Part shown: positions 1 through 8,553 of the stretch, piece by piece
Layout of the letters: each line of letters begins with the position of its first letter
Position numbering within the stretch: position 1 is the first letter of the stretch
NCBI GenBank assembly: GCA_937873455.1
Contig: CALMYG010000067.1
Location: 1-64,000 of the forward strand
Source: an uncultured Verrucomicrobiota bacterium
GTDB taxonomy: Bacteria > Verrucomicrobiota > Kiritimatiellia > CAIVKH01
Reading direction: 5' to 3'
Length of the DNA stretch: 64,000 nucleotides
Notes under the pieces: generated by a model
What the model saw: the letters and a program-made list of their open reading frames with translations, nothing else
Database searches by the model: none
What the model was told of the DNA's origin: nothing
Translations under genes and position numbers: made by a program

Positions 1-1112
1 TTAACTTCAAGCTCTAGGAACAGAGCGACTATTTCTTAACTTCGGTTTTCGGGCTTAATGTCTTTGTCAATAACGCTTCGGCGATTCGCGTGGAGGCCGA
101 TCATGTGGATATTGATCTTAATGGCTTCACCATCAACGGCCCGGGCGGCTCGTCGGAGCGCAGTGCCATTTTCCAGGAGTCCGATTATCTGAATCTGCGA
201 GTGCGCAACGGAAACATCGTCAACTGGGGAGGAGAGGGCACCTTTGCCGTCGAGGCGCTGGGCCTGGGTAATGTGCTGGAAGATCTGAGTGTGTATCATT
301 GTGTCCAAGGCCTGCGTAGTGGCGCCCAGAGCACGGTTCGGCGGTGCATCGTTTATGGCGGGGCATCCTCCGCCGGCACGGTGCGCGCGATTGACGCGGT
401 GGCCCGCTCAACGGTAAGCGACTGTATTGTCATGGATGTTGGCACCGGCGGACTCAACACCACCGGCATTCATGGCGGGTTGGATGTCGCTATTCTGGAT
501 TCCGTGGTTTTGAATGTATCGGGTAATTTTTCCGGAGTCGGCCTGTACACCGACCTGGGAGGCGACATTCAGCGATCGGTGGCCCGCGGTATATTCGGGA
601 ATCTGGAGTCTCATGGTATAATGTCGGGCTCTGACGGGCGGATTATTGCATGTGTTGCCAGTGGTGTCGCTTCGCCTTCAGCGGCCCGGGGTATACGTGT
701 TGGTCCACGTGGCATGGCGGTGCATGCGCTGGCCGCCGCAAATTCCGGCGGCGGCATTGCCACGTCCACCAATGGATTTATCGTGTCGAGCCTGGCGGTG
801 TCCAATTCGAGCTGGGGATTCCGGGCTAATGCCGGCTCCCGTATCACCGACAGTTTCGCGGTCGGCAATGGCGGCTCCGGCTTTTTGTTGACCGAGCACA
901 ACGCCAACGAGATTTCCAACAATGATGCCACGCGCAATCTGATCGGGTTCGACGTTGGTGGCATGGACCTCGTGACCGGCAATGCCGCGTTGCGCAACAG
1001 CGATACAAATTTTGATACGGATGGGGCTACGCGGCTGGGACTGGTCATGGTAAATCCCGGCCTGGCCTTTACCACCACCAACAGTTGGGCCAATTTTTCG
1101 ATTACGGATTAG
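1..1112 (+). CDS. Secreted right-handed beta-helix protein, 5' end missing or interrupted
   Basis: This is the first of four tandem paralogues. From about residue 5 after the GTG at 90 it has the family signature VDIDLNGF, followed by short turns rich in G, N, S and V that suit a right-handed parallel beta-helix (NosD/pectate-lyase-like fold). The 90-1112 part codes for 340 residues, but coding-like sequence continues upstream in the same frame: codons 18-89 give SDYFLTSVF, matching the GSYVLTDS and GSYILTEN segments of the next two paralogues. An in-frame TAG at 15-17 then blocks the frame, and no signal peptide is visible. The true start therefore lies before the window, and the gene is either broken by a stop or frameshift there or affected by a sequence error. 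Function is unknown; surface location is inferred from the paralogues. It ends 6 bases before the next gene. Confidence 0.7.
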
Positions 1113-1118
1113 ACGTCC

Positions 1119-2342
1119 ATGGTCAACACCTTACACCGCATGTTCTTCCGGAGCGCAAAGGCCCTGCTTTTGCTGATGGCCATGCTTGGATCTGACGCGT
1201 GGGCGGGAGATGGCCGGATCAAGCTGGGGGCGCTCGATTTCCCGGTCGTGATCAACACCAGCGGCAGTTATGTGCTGACCGATTCGATCACGATTTCCAA
1301 CGTCCCGCCCGGGGGGAGGTTGATTTTTGTCAATGCCAGTCATGTCACGATCGATTTGAACGGACATTACCTGCGCTGGAATGGCGCATCCGATCTGGTG
1401 ATGGGCATCGAGCAGGACATTAACCATCGCGGTCTCCGGGTGCGTAATGGCGTAATCGATGGTTTTGGTGTTGGCATCAAGGCATCGCAAGCGGCACGGG
1501 TGGAGGATATTCTGTTCCTCCGTGTTTTCTCGGCCCTTTGGCTTGGGCCCGGCGCCATGGTGCGCCACATTCAAATCGACGGTGCGCGTCCCATGCAGTA
1601 TCCCGTGGTGTGGGCGGGGGATGGATCGCGGGTGGACGGCGTGCAGATCAACAACACGGCGACGACCAACAGCCCCTTGAACCTTGTTCAATTTGGAGCG
1701 GCTTCCCGGGTTTCCAACATCCAGATCCATGACCTGGCATCCGCCGACCCCTCGCAGGCCATTGCCTTCCAGGCGGGGTCCGGTAGCATGATAAACGATC
1801 TTCATATCCGCGGGGTGCAACATGCAGGATCATCCTTCACCACCGTTCTGTTGCGTGAAAGTATCCTGCTCGACAGCGCGGTTGAGACTATAGCCACAAC
1901 CGCCGGCTCGCTGAGGGGCGTGGAGATGCGCAACAGTCTTGCCGCCCGCTTGCAGGTGAGCGGTTTATCCGCCGGGACCTTCAGTTGGTTGGGATATGAT
2001 GTGGCGCAAACCTGGCTGGCTGACTCCCGTTTTACGTCCACATCGGCCACCGGGCGGTCGGTGAACGCGGCATCTTCCCGCGTGGCGCGGAACTCCATCG
2101 ACGGAGGATTTGTGGACGTCTCCGCTTCGGTCTTGCGCGACAATCACATTCAAACCGCACTCCTGTATGGCATTTTGCATGGCAACCCGGGAGCAAACCT
2201 CGCGATCCGCAACCACGTTTCCGGAAGTTCCGGGGCGATGATATTTGATCCATCCAGCGCCAGCCATCATGCCCGAATCGAAGCTTTTCCCGGCGACAAC
2301 TTTATCTTCACCAACAATCCGTTCGCGAATATCCAGCACTAA
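1119..2342 (+). CDS. Secreted right-handed beta-helix protein
   Basis: The 407-residue product starts with a charged stretch and a hydrophobic run (KALLLLMAMLGSDAWA), a type I signal peptide probably cleaved near residue 29. GSYVLTDS and VTIDLNGHYL follow, the family's conserved opening, and then a long succession of short G/N/V/S-rich turns expected of a parallel beta-helix. No catalytic motif of pectate lyases or other polysaccharide lyases was recognised, so binding or structural use at the cell surface is as likely as enzymatic activity. The stop codon overlaps the next start (TAATG at 2340-2344), implying translational coupling. A later Met at residue 8 is an alternative start. Confidence 0.85.
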   Translation: MVNTLHRMFFRSAKALLLLMAMLGSDAWAGDGRIKLGALDFPVVINTSGSYVLTDSITISNVPPGGRLIFVNASHVTIDLNGHYLRWNGASDLVMGIEQDINHRGLRVRNGVIDGFGVGIKASQAARVEDILFLRVFSALWLGPGAMVRHIQIDGARPMQYPVVWAGDGSRVDGVQINNTATTNSPLNLVQFGAASRVSNIQIHDLASADPSQAIAFQAGSGSMINDLHIRGVQHAGSSFTTVLLRESILLDSAVETIATTAGSLRGVEMRNSLAARLQVSGLSAGTFSWLGYDVAQTWLADSRFTSTSATGRSVNAASSRVARNSIDGGFVDVSASVLRDNHIQTALLYGILHGNPGANLAIRNHVSGSSGAMIFDPSSASHHARIEAFPGDNFIFTNNPFANIQH

Positions 2343-3535
2343 TGAAACAACTGGTCATATGGATGTACCTGATCGGCGCCTCCGGAGTGGCGGGAGCGCA
2401 ATCGTTTATCACGCAGGATATGTTGCCGCTCACCATCAGCCAGCCGGGACAGTATGTGGTAGCGGGTCCCCTGACCCATGCGCTAGCCACGCCGGCCATC
2501 TCCGTGACCACCAACCATGTCTCGATTGACCTGAATGGCTATACCCTCCGCTATACCGGCGTATTCGAAAACGGCGGGTCGGGCATCTTCCAAACGGAGG
2601 CCGCGCGCAATTTAGTGGTACGGAATGGAGCGCTGACCGGTTGGGGCCGCGCCGCCGACACGGCGGCTATTCGCGCTCTCGGCGATAACAATCGTTTTGA
2701 AGATATGCGCATCCATCAATGCGGCCGTGGCCTGCTTTCGGGGCGAAATGCCCACCTTGCCCGGGTTCATGTGACCGACATATCCGGTATTTCGGAGCCA
2801 ATCGGTATCTTTACCGGTGTCAATGCCTTGATCTCAGACAGCTTGGTGGGCGACGTGTTGGGCACGCTTAGTGTCGGTATTCGCGTCGGCCATAATTCGG
2901 TGGTGGAGCATTGCGTGGTCCGCAATATTTTGGGCGGAACATCGGCTGTCGGAATATCGCTGGGCAGTGGAAAGGTGCAAGACAGCGTTTTACACCTCAT
3001 GTTTGGCGGATCCCAGGCGGCCGGGATTAATGCAGACCATGGTGTGCATGTTGAAGGTTGTGCTATCGGCCAAGTGTGGTCCTCTGTTGAGGCTGTCGGG
3101 GTGGCCGCGACGACCCAACGATCGCGTGTTTACCGGTCCGCATTGATGGGCGTGGGGGGCAGTGCGTCCGAGAGTTATGGCATTCGGGTGCGGAGCGGGC
3201 AGGTCGTGGAAAACTCGGTTTACGGCACACTGCATAATGGGGTCGACGTTACCACCGCCGCCCAGGTGCGTTACAATGCGCTGGTGACGAACAACGCTTC
3301 CGGCGTGCTGATTCGAGGGCGCCGCAATGTGATCGAGGGCAATCTGCTCGCCGGCGGAGCCTCCGCCATCAACTTTGCCGGTTTTGTCGACACCCTCGCC
3401 ATTCGCAACGCCGATTATTCCAATATTACTCCTTTTGGTGGCGTCGGTAATCATACCGCCGATGTGCTTGGATCACCCGGCGTAGACTTTACGCACCCCA
3501 ATCGCGCCACCTATTTCGAGAATGTGGTATGGTAA
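2342..3535 (+). CDS. Secreted right-handed beta-helix protein
   Basis: This 397-residue paralogue has a clear signal peptide (MKQLVIWMYLIGASGVAGAQ, cleavage near residue 19). It then shows the family opening, GQYVVAGP followed by VSIDLNGYTLRY, and a segment of the form NLVVRNGALTGWGR that corresponds to LRVRNGNIVNWG in the first copy. The rest is beta-helix-like turns without a recognised active site. The start codon overlaps the previous stop by one base and the gene overlaps the next by seven bases, so the four genes are very likely one transcript with coupled translation. Exact function is unknown. Confidence 0.85.
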   Translation: MKQLVIWMYLIGASGVAGAQSFITQDMLPLTISQPGQYVVAGPLTHALATPAISVTTNHVSIDLNGYTLRYTGVFENGGSGIFQTEAARNLVVRNGALTGWGRAADTAAIRALGDNNRFEDMRIHQCGRGLLSGRNAHLARVHVTDISGISEPIGIFTGVNALISDSLVGDVLGTLSVGIRVGHNSVVEHCVVRNILGGTSAVGISLGSGKVQDSVLHLMFGGSQAAGINADHGVHVEGCAIGQVWSSVEAVGVAATTQRSRVYRSALMGVGGSASESYGIRVRSGQVVENSVYGTLHNGVDVTTAAQVRYNALVTNNASGVLIRGRRNVIEGNLLAGGASAINFAGFVDTLAIRNADYSNITPFGGVGNHTADVLGSPGVDFTHPNRATYFENVVW

Positions 3536-4767
3536 ATCGTCGTCATAACGCGGGGATACCCGGCTTTATCCTGCCGGCTTGCATGGCATGGGTCGTTTGG
3601 ATGGCCGTGCCGGTCCTGGGCGGCCCGGCGCAGGTGCAGATTTCTCAATCGAGTCTTAATCCCGGGTTCACCATCAATGCCCCGGGTTCGTATATTCTCA
3701 CCGAGAACCTGTACGCAACATCGGGGGTGGCCGTGATCACGGTGATGACGAACGATGTGTTGATTGACCTTAACGGGCATACCATTTCCGCCGCCACCAA
3801 CGTAGCGCATGGTATTCGCCAGATCGATGGTGTCGCACGCATTACGGTGAAGAACGGCAGTTTGATTGGCTTCAGGGTGGTCTCCAACGCGGCCCTGCAT
3901 CTTCCGGGAAATGGCAGCATGGTGCAGTCGGTTCGCCTGCTGGGATGCCGCGAGTCGGTGCGGGCGGGCATGGATAGCCTGATCCACGACACCACGATCA
4001 TGGGCATCGGGGTCTTGGGTGGTGGCGGATTCGGTGTGCGTGCCGGCGATCATGGCCGGATCGTCCGGGTGGAGGTGAAGAGTGTGCAGGTGTCCGGCGC
4101 ATTTACCGGCGTGGAGGCCGGTGAACGATCGGTTCTTCGCCAGGTAAGCGTCTTGAACTGTTCCGGTGGCTCCCCGTTTACCGCGATACGCGCCGGACAA
4201 AATTCCGTGATCACGGAGTCGCGGGCCGGAGGTAACGCCGGCGGTACGTTTGTGACCGGCATTACCGCGGGCAGTAATAGCGTGATCCGCGCCTCTGCCG
4301 CCGACCGGAATTCCGGTACGTTCCTGGCGGTGGGTATCAGCCTGGTTGGACCAGGCGTTGTGGCGGATTCACGGGCCTTGCATCAGGCCGGCGGTGGCAT
4401 CAGCGCCGGGCCCGGCGCGGTGGTGGTCGACAATCTCGCGCACAGCAATGCCCTGGTTGGCATTACCCTCGATGGATCATCCATCGCATTCAGGAACGTT
4501 ATGTCCATGAATGGATTTGGCGCCGGGGGCATAGGGGGCATTGCCGCTGTTCAACCGGGTAACGTCATGGATAACAACGTCGCCATTGGCAACGCCCGGG
4601 GAATTCAACTGACCTCCGGGAACAACCTGGTGATCGGAAACCGCACCAGCGCCAACAGTGTGACCAACATCGCCATCATCGGCGCGCCCAACCATGTGGG
4701 ATTGCGCCGCAATGTAACGACATCGGGTTTCGTGGAGCGCAATGGGATGGGCAACATCAACTACTAA
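3529..4767 (+). CDS. Secreted right-handed beta-helix protein
   Basis: The 412-residue fourth paralogue has a longer N-terminal region (charged residues, then ACMAWVVWMAVPVLGG) that reads as a signal peptide cleaved near residue 33. GSYILTEN and VLIDLNGHTIS follow, then repeating glycine-rich turns to the C-terminus. Its ATG lies inside the last codons of the previous gene (3529 versus stop 3533-3535). The four copies are clearly homologous but diverged, so the tandem expansion is not recent. No enzymatic motif is seen. Stop and next start are separated by one base. Confidence 0.85.
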   Translation: MVNRRHNAGIPGFILPACMAWVVWMAVPVLGGPAQVQISQSSLNPGFTINAPGSYILTENLYATSGVAVITVMTNDVLIDLNGHTISAATNVAHGIRQIDGVARITVKNGSLIGFRVVSNAALHLPGNGSMVQSVRLLGCRESVRAGMDSLIHDTTIMGIGVLGGGGFGVRAGDHGRIVRVEVKSVQVSGAFTGVEAGERSVLRQVSVLNCSGGSPFTAIRAGQNSVITESRAGGNAGGTFVTGITAGSNSVIRASAADRNSGTFLAVGISLVGPGVVADSRALHQAGGGISAGPGAVVVDNLAHSNALVGITLDGSSIAFRNVMSMNGFGAGGIGGIAAVQPGNVMDNNVAIGNARGIQLTSGNNLVIGNRTSANSVTNIAIIGAPNHVGLRRNVTTSGFVERNGMGNINY

Positions 4768-4768
4768 G

Positions 4769-5962
4769 ATGCGCACGACACACACAGTTTGTTTGAGCAT
4801 GATGGCCTTGTGGGGGCTGGCGGCGGGCGCGGCGGGCGCGGCGGCCTCGGTGTCCTCCAATCACGCGCGCTTTGTCACCTCGATCGCAACGCCGGTGGGT
4901 GATGCCACCTACCGCGACCACCAATCGGTCAGCATGTCGCCCTCCGCGCACGGCCCGCTGTTGGATTTGAGTGCGTTTCCGTGGAGCCGAAGGGTCGGCA
5001 TCAATGCATTTTCTGTAACCAGCAACCTGCTGATGTTTGTTCCCGACGTTGATTTTGTTCAGGATGGCGTCACCTACACCCGCCGGGATGTGGTGGCCTA
5101 TAATCCGGTCACGGCGACGTTTGCCAAACATTTCGATGGTGTGTCCGCCGGAATTCCCGCCCATGCGGGCATTGATGCCCTGCATGTGGTATGGGGTGGA
5201 GCGGTGGCCTTCTCGTTGGATGTGCCGGCCGTGTTGCCAGTTGTCGGGCCGGTGCGGCAGCATGATTTTCTGTTCTGGAACGGCAGTTCATTCGGTCTTC
5301 AATTGAGCGGGGAGGTAGCCCTCGGTTTACCTGCTGATGCCAATGTCAACGCCCTGTTCGTCAACACGAACCTTTTCACCTGGTTCTTTTCGCTCGACAA
5401 ACCGCTATCTGGAGCACGGGAGCGGGATATTTGGCGAATTCCCAATATCGTGGTCCCATCGCTTGAGCTGGTTCCCGGGCCGGTGGTTCCGCCGGGTGTT
5501 GATCTGGTCGGCCTCGATTTTCCCGTTGATTTGGACGGCGATGGCCTGAGTGATTTTGAGGAGTTTTCCGGCTATGACGAACCCTCGACGACTTGGCCGG
5601 GAACCAGTGTTCCGCTTAATCCCGCCGGAAACATAACGGATCCCCTTCTCGCGGATACCGACGGCGATGGTTTCTCGGACGCCGAAGAGGCCATGGCAGG
5701 CACTGATCCCAACGATGACGATGACTACTTGCGGTTTTTGGCGATCGGGTCAGGCGCGCCGGATAAGGTCGAGGTCACATGGCGGTCCGAGGCGGGACGG
5801 CAGTATGCGCTTTACGGCGTGGTTGAGGCGGGCGGCGGGCTCTTGAATCAAGACTGGCAATGGATCGCCAATCGCCCCGGCGCCCCGGCGCAGACGACGT
5901 TCACCAATTCGGTCCTGACCGCAGACGGTATCTTCCAGATCCGGCTGGTTATCCAGGACTGA
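4769..5962 (+). CDS. Secreted protein with thrombospondin type-3-like repeats
   Basis: The start is placed at ATG 4769, one base after the previous stop, because it begins directly with a signal peptide (MRTTHTVCLSMMALWGLAAG); an upstream in-frame ATG at 4742 only adds residues encoded within the previous gene. The roughly 250-residue middle region was not recognised. Near residue 255 there is DLDGDGLSDFEEFSG and near 300 DTDGDGFSDAEEAMAG, calcium-binding-like thrombospondin type-3 segments. The last 70 residues (VTWRSEAGRQYALYG ... FQIRLV) resemble the C-termini of three other large secreted proteins in this window. It closes the beta-helix operon and may act with those proteins at the surface; function is unknown. 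Confidence 0.8.
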   Translation: MRTTHTVCLSMMALWGLAAGAAGAAASVSSNHARFVTSIATPVGDATYRDHQSVSMSPSAHGPLLDLSAFPWSRRVGINAFSVTSNLLMFVPDVDFVQDGVTYTRRDVVAYNPVTATFAKHFDGVSAGIPAHAGIDALHVVWGGAVAFSLDVPAVLPVVGPVRQHDFLFWNGSSFGLQLSGEVALGLPADANVNALFVNTNLFTWFFSLDKPLSGARERDIWRIPNIVVPSLELVPGPVVPPGVDLVGLDFPVDLDGDGLSDFEEFSGYDEPSTTWPGTSVPLNPAGNITDPLLADTDGDGFSDAEEAMAGTDPNDDDDYLRFLAIGSGAPDKVEVTWRSEAGRQYALYGVVEAGGGLLNQDWQWIANRPGAPAQTTFTNSVLTADGIFQIRLVIQD

Positions 5963-6039
5963 TGACATTGTAACGAGCGGGCCTCTTTACGCGCCGTAGG
6001 CGTACTCAACAAAGCAGGGAGCCGCCCTCCACGGCGGAG
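5963..6039. repeat. Degenerate partial copy of dispersed element A
   Basis: The stretch around 5972-6006 (TAACGAGCGGGCCTCTTTAC, then GCGCCGTAGGCG) resembles the right part of the elements at 44038-44175 and 58200-58322. The left part with the TTCGTTCATCAT core is not present. Beyond it lies a small inverted repeat (CTCC / GGAG, 6027-6039) just before the next gene. Confidence 0.45.
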
Positions 6040-7755
6040 TTGACGAATGATGCCTTTTCCTGTTTCGATGTTTCCGTGCATCGACTCACGCATTCATCCG
6101 ATTGGTCTCTTGCTGGTTGGGCTTTATTGGCCGCCGTCTCGGTCCGTGTGTTCGCGTTGTATCTCTTTTCAGGTTCGGCGTTGTTCGAGCCAGCAGCGGG
6201 CAGCGGGCATGATCGGACCCTCTACCTTGTCGCCTTGACCGAGGTGGCGGAAGGTCGATGGTTTCCCGAAGGTGCGTTCGCCTACCTGCCGCTTTACCCC
6301 TGGGTAGCCGGATTGGTTGCACGCATCTTCGGCGCCCATGCGATGACCGCTGCGTACTTCGGGATTGTCGTCGATAGCGCAACAGCTCTTTGCCTGTTCT
6401 TCCTGGCCCGGCGTTTGGGTGCGCGGCGTTGGCTTGCGCTGACCGCCGGTCTGCTCTACGCCTTTTATCCTTTGGCGGTCATGTACAGCCTGCTGACTAT
6501 GCCCAACACGTTAAACACGTTGGGGATCACCGGGTTTGTGTTGTTGGCGACACACCGCTCGCCATCACCGCGCTGGGCTTTCAGTTTAGGGCTAGCGGGC
6601 GGCATTATCGCGCTGGGTTTCGCCGGGATGCTGTTGATCGCGACCGCGGTCGGCGCTTGTCTGGCCGCACAAGGCGCTTTACGCCGTCCGGCCCACCTTG
6701 CGTTGTATGCGTTGGGCCTGAGCCTCCCCCTGCTGCCGGTCGCCTGGCACAACTCGCGGGCCGAAGGTCAATTCGTTTTATTAACCACCCACGGCGGGCT
6801 CAACTTCTACATGGGAAATCACGAACAGGCGACCGGCTATCCCTTGCGCATCCGCAACTTTCGCATGACCGCCCGCGACATGTTGGAAGATGCCCACCGC
6901 CATGCTGAAACGGAATCCGGCCGCATGATGACCCGCGCGGAAAGCTCAACGTGGTGGCGCGACCAGGCCCGCGCCTTCTGGCGCGAACAACCCGGAGCCG
7001 CGCTGGCCCTGACCGCAAAAAAGGCGCTGCTATTCTGGAACGCCCGCGAGATGGACGACTTGCGCATGCTCGAACAAGTTCGCCTTACCGAACCAGCCTT
7101 CCGCTTCCTGCCCGGCGTTCCATTCGCCGTATTCGGCTTACTCGGCTGGTGGGGGCTAATCCGCGCCCGCCCTGCCGGCATCCCGAAAGTTGCCCTGCTT
7201 GCGGGCATGATCGGCGTGATCATGTTCTTCATCACCGCGCGTTACCGCCTCACCTTCGTTCCGCTTCTGGCGGCTTTGGGTGCAGCCGGCATGGAGGCAA
7301 CGCTCCTCTCGGGTCTGCGGCGGGATTGGAAATCCATCGCCTGGTTGCTCGCCGGCGCGGTGGTGGTTTTTTTCCCCTTCACGGTGCGCGATCAACGAGC
7401 CGTGGATCATTACAATGCCGCCTTGGCGTTGACGGCCGCCCAGCGCGACCATGATGCTCACCGTCTTTTGCAGGCCGGCCTGAACATCGCTCCTGAACAT
7501 CCTGACCTGCTGTTCGCCCTGGGTTCCTGGTATTACCGGCAAGAGCAGTTCGACGCCGCCGCCAGCGCGCTGGCCCGCTGCGTCGCGGTCAATCCGGACC
7601 AGCCCGGGGCCTGGTTTAACCTCGCGCTCAGCCTGGCTCGCGCGGGACGATATTGTGAAGGGGCCGACGCGCTTCGCGGCGCCGGACAACGCGGCATTTC
7701 CCTGGAAGACCGTACCCGAGGCTTGCTCGCCGAGTTACAGGCTGCCTGCCAATAA
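6040..7755 (+). CDS. GT-C type membrane glycosyltransferase with C-terminal TPR region
   Basis: A 571-residue integral membrane protein. About nine hydrophobic segments lie between residues 23 and 445, and a large loop near residues 45-80 carries GHDRTLYLV and YLPLYPWVAGL. This suits the ArnT/PMT-like GT-C fold, which moves sugars from polyprenyl-phosphate donors on the outer face of the inner membrane. Residues 455-560 (HYNAALALTAAQRDHDAHRL, AGLNIAPEHPDLLFALG, CVAVNPDQPGAWFNLALSLA) are tetratricopeptide repeats. Acceptor and donor are unknown; glycosylation of the secreted proteins upstream is possible but unproven. The start is uncertain: the listed one is a TTG with GGAG almost touching it, and a GTG at 6076 is the alternative. 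Confidence 0.75.
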   Translation: MTNDAFSCFDVSVHRLTHSSDWSLAGWALLAAVSVRVFALYLFSGSALFEPAAGSGHDRTLYLVALTEVAEGRWFPEGAFAYLPLYPWVAGLVARIFGAHAMTAAYFGIVVDSATALCLFFLARRLGARRWLALTAGLLYAFYPLAVMYSLLTMPNTLNTLGITGFVLLATHRSPSPRWAFSLGLAGGIIALGFAGMLLIATAVGACLAAQGALRRPAHLALYALGLSLPLLPVAWHNSRAEGQFVLLTTHGGLNFYMGNHEQATGYPLRIRNFRMTARDMLEDAHRHAETESGRMMTRAESSTWWRDQARAFWREQPGAALALTAKKALLFWNAREMDDLRMLEQVRLTEPAFRFLPGVPFAVFGLLGWWGLIRARPAGIPKVALLAGMIGVIMFFITARYRLTFVPLLAALGAAGMEATLLSGLRRDWKSIAWLLAGAVVVFFPFTVRDQRAVDHYNAALALTAAQRDHDAHRLLQAGLNIAPEHPDLLFALGSWYYRQEQFDAAASALARCVAVNPDQPGAWFNLALSLARAGRYCEGADALRGAGQRGISLEDRTRGLLAELQAACQ

Positions 7756-7784
7756 CCCGCCCCCTACCCGGCCGCAACGCGGGA

Positions 7785-8363
7785 TTAAAGCGCACGGCCT
7801 TTCCGATACGCGTGGTTCAACCATTTTTCCCGCCGGGCTTCCGTTGATCCTTTGACGGGTCCCATCGCCACAGTACGTGTCAGCGTGATACCGCAGAAGC
7901 CGAGAATGGCGGTTTTCATCTGATGATAAGCGGGACGGCGCACCACCCAGCGGTAATACCATGCCGGCGCATCCATGGTCATCCAAAGTTCGGCGGAGCG
8001 CCCGGTCAACAGACGATCCCACCAGGGCGAGTTTTTGTGGTATTTAAACGCGAAACCGGGCAGCAACACCCGATCAATGAATCCCTTCAGGAGAGCGGGC
8101 AGACCGCCCCACCACACCGGAAAAACGAACACCAGATGATCGGCGTTCCGGATGTGCTCCTGTGCCTTGAGTAGATCCGGCTCCAGCGGTTGCTCCCGCG
8201 TATAGCCGGCATGTAACACCGGATCAAAATTCAACGCTCCCAACCGCAGGTGTGTCACCGTATGACCGGCCTCCGCCGCACCCCGCCCGTAGGCCTCCGC
8301 CAGGGCATCGCACAAACTGTCCCGGCGCGGGTGCCCGATAATCACCATAACGTTTTTTTTCAT
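7785..8363 (-). CDS. Flavodoxin-fold NAD(P)H oxidoreductase (quinone reductase type)
   Basis: The 192-residue product matches the Flavodoxin_2 family (NQO1/MdaB/KefF-like), FMN- or FAD-dependent cytosolic reductases of quinones and related electrophiles. Visible marks are the opening beta-strand and flavin phosphate loop (VMVIIGHPRRDSLCDALA, residues 5-22), HLVFVFPVWWGGLPALLKGF near 76-95, a highly conserved stretch of the family, and FKYH near 105. Length is typical. A perfect 15-base palindrome lies 12-26 bases upstream of the start and could bind a TetR- or MarR-type repressor, though no regulator gene is adjacent. Substrate cannot be told from sequence. Confidence 0.88.
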   Translation of the reverse strand: MKKNVMVIIGHPRRDSLCDALAEAYGRGAAEAGHTVTHLRLGALNFDPVLHAGYTREQPLEPDLLKAQEHIRNADHLVFVFPVWWGGLPALLKGFIDRVLLPGFAFKYHKNSPWWDRLLTGRSAELWMTMDAPAWYYRWVVRRPAYHQMKTAILGFCGITLTRTVAMGPVKGSTEARREKWLNHAYRKGRAL

Positions 8364-8374
8364 AGCCCCTCAAT

Positions 8375-8389
8375 CTTTACAGTGTAAAG
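8375..8389. promoter_or_regulatory. Perfect palindrome, candidate repressor operator
   Basis: CTTTACAGTGTAAAG reads identically on both strands around the central base 8382. It sits 12 bases upstream of the reductase start codon at 8363. TTTACAnTGTAAA-like dyads are commonly bound by TetR-family dimers, so control of the reductase gene is plausible. The regulator is not in the window and no -10/-35 pair was assigned. Confidence 0.5.
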
Positions 8390-8553
8390 TTATGCCATGA
8401 AGCTATTCCGGCGTCAACAACAACCGATAGAACGCGGCGTTCCACCGGTTGCTCAGGGCGAAGTCGAGAGCAGTACGAGAAGGCGCCCCGGACTACGGCG
8501 CGCGAAGGGTCCGGATATAAGGCAAGCGGCGCTTGGGCTATGCATCGCAGCGT

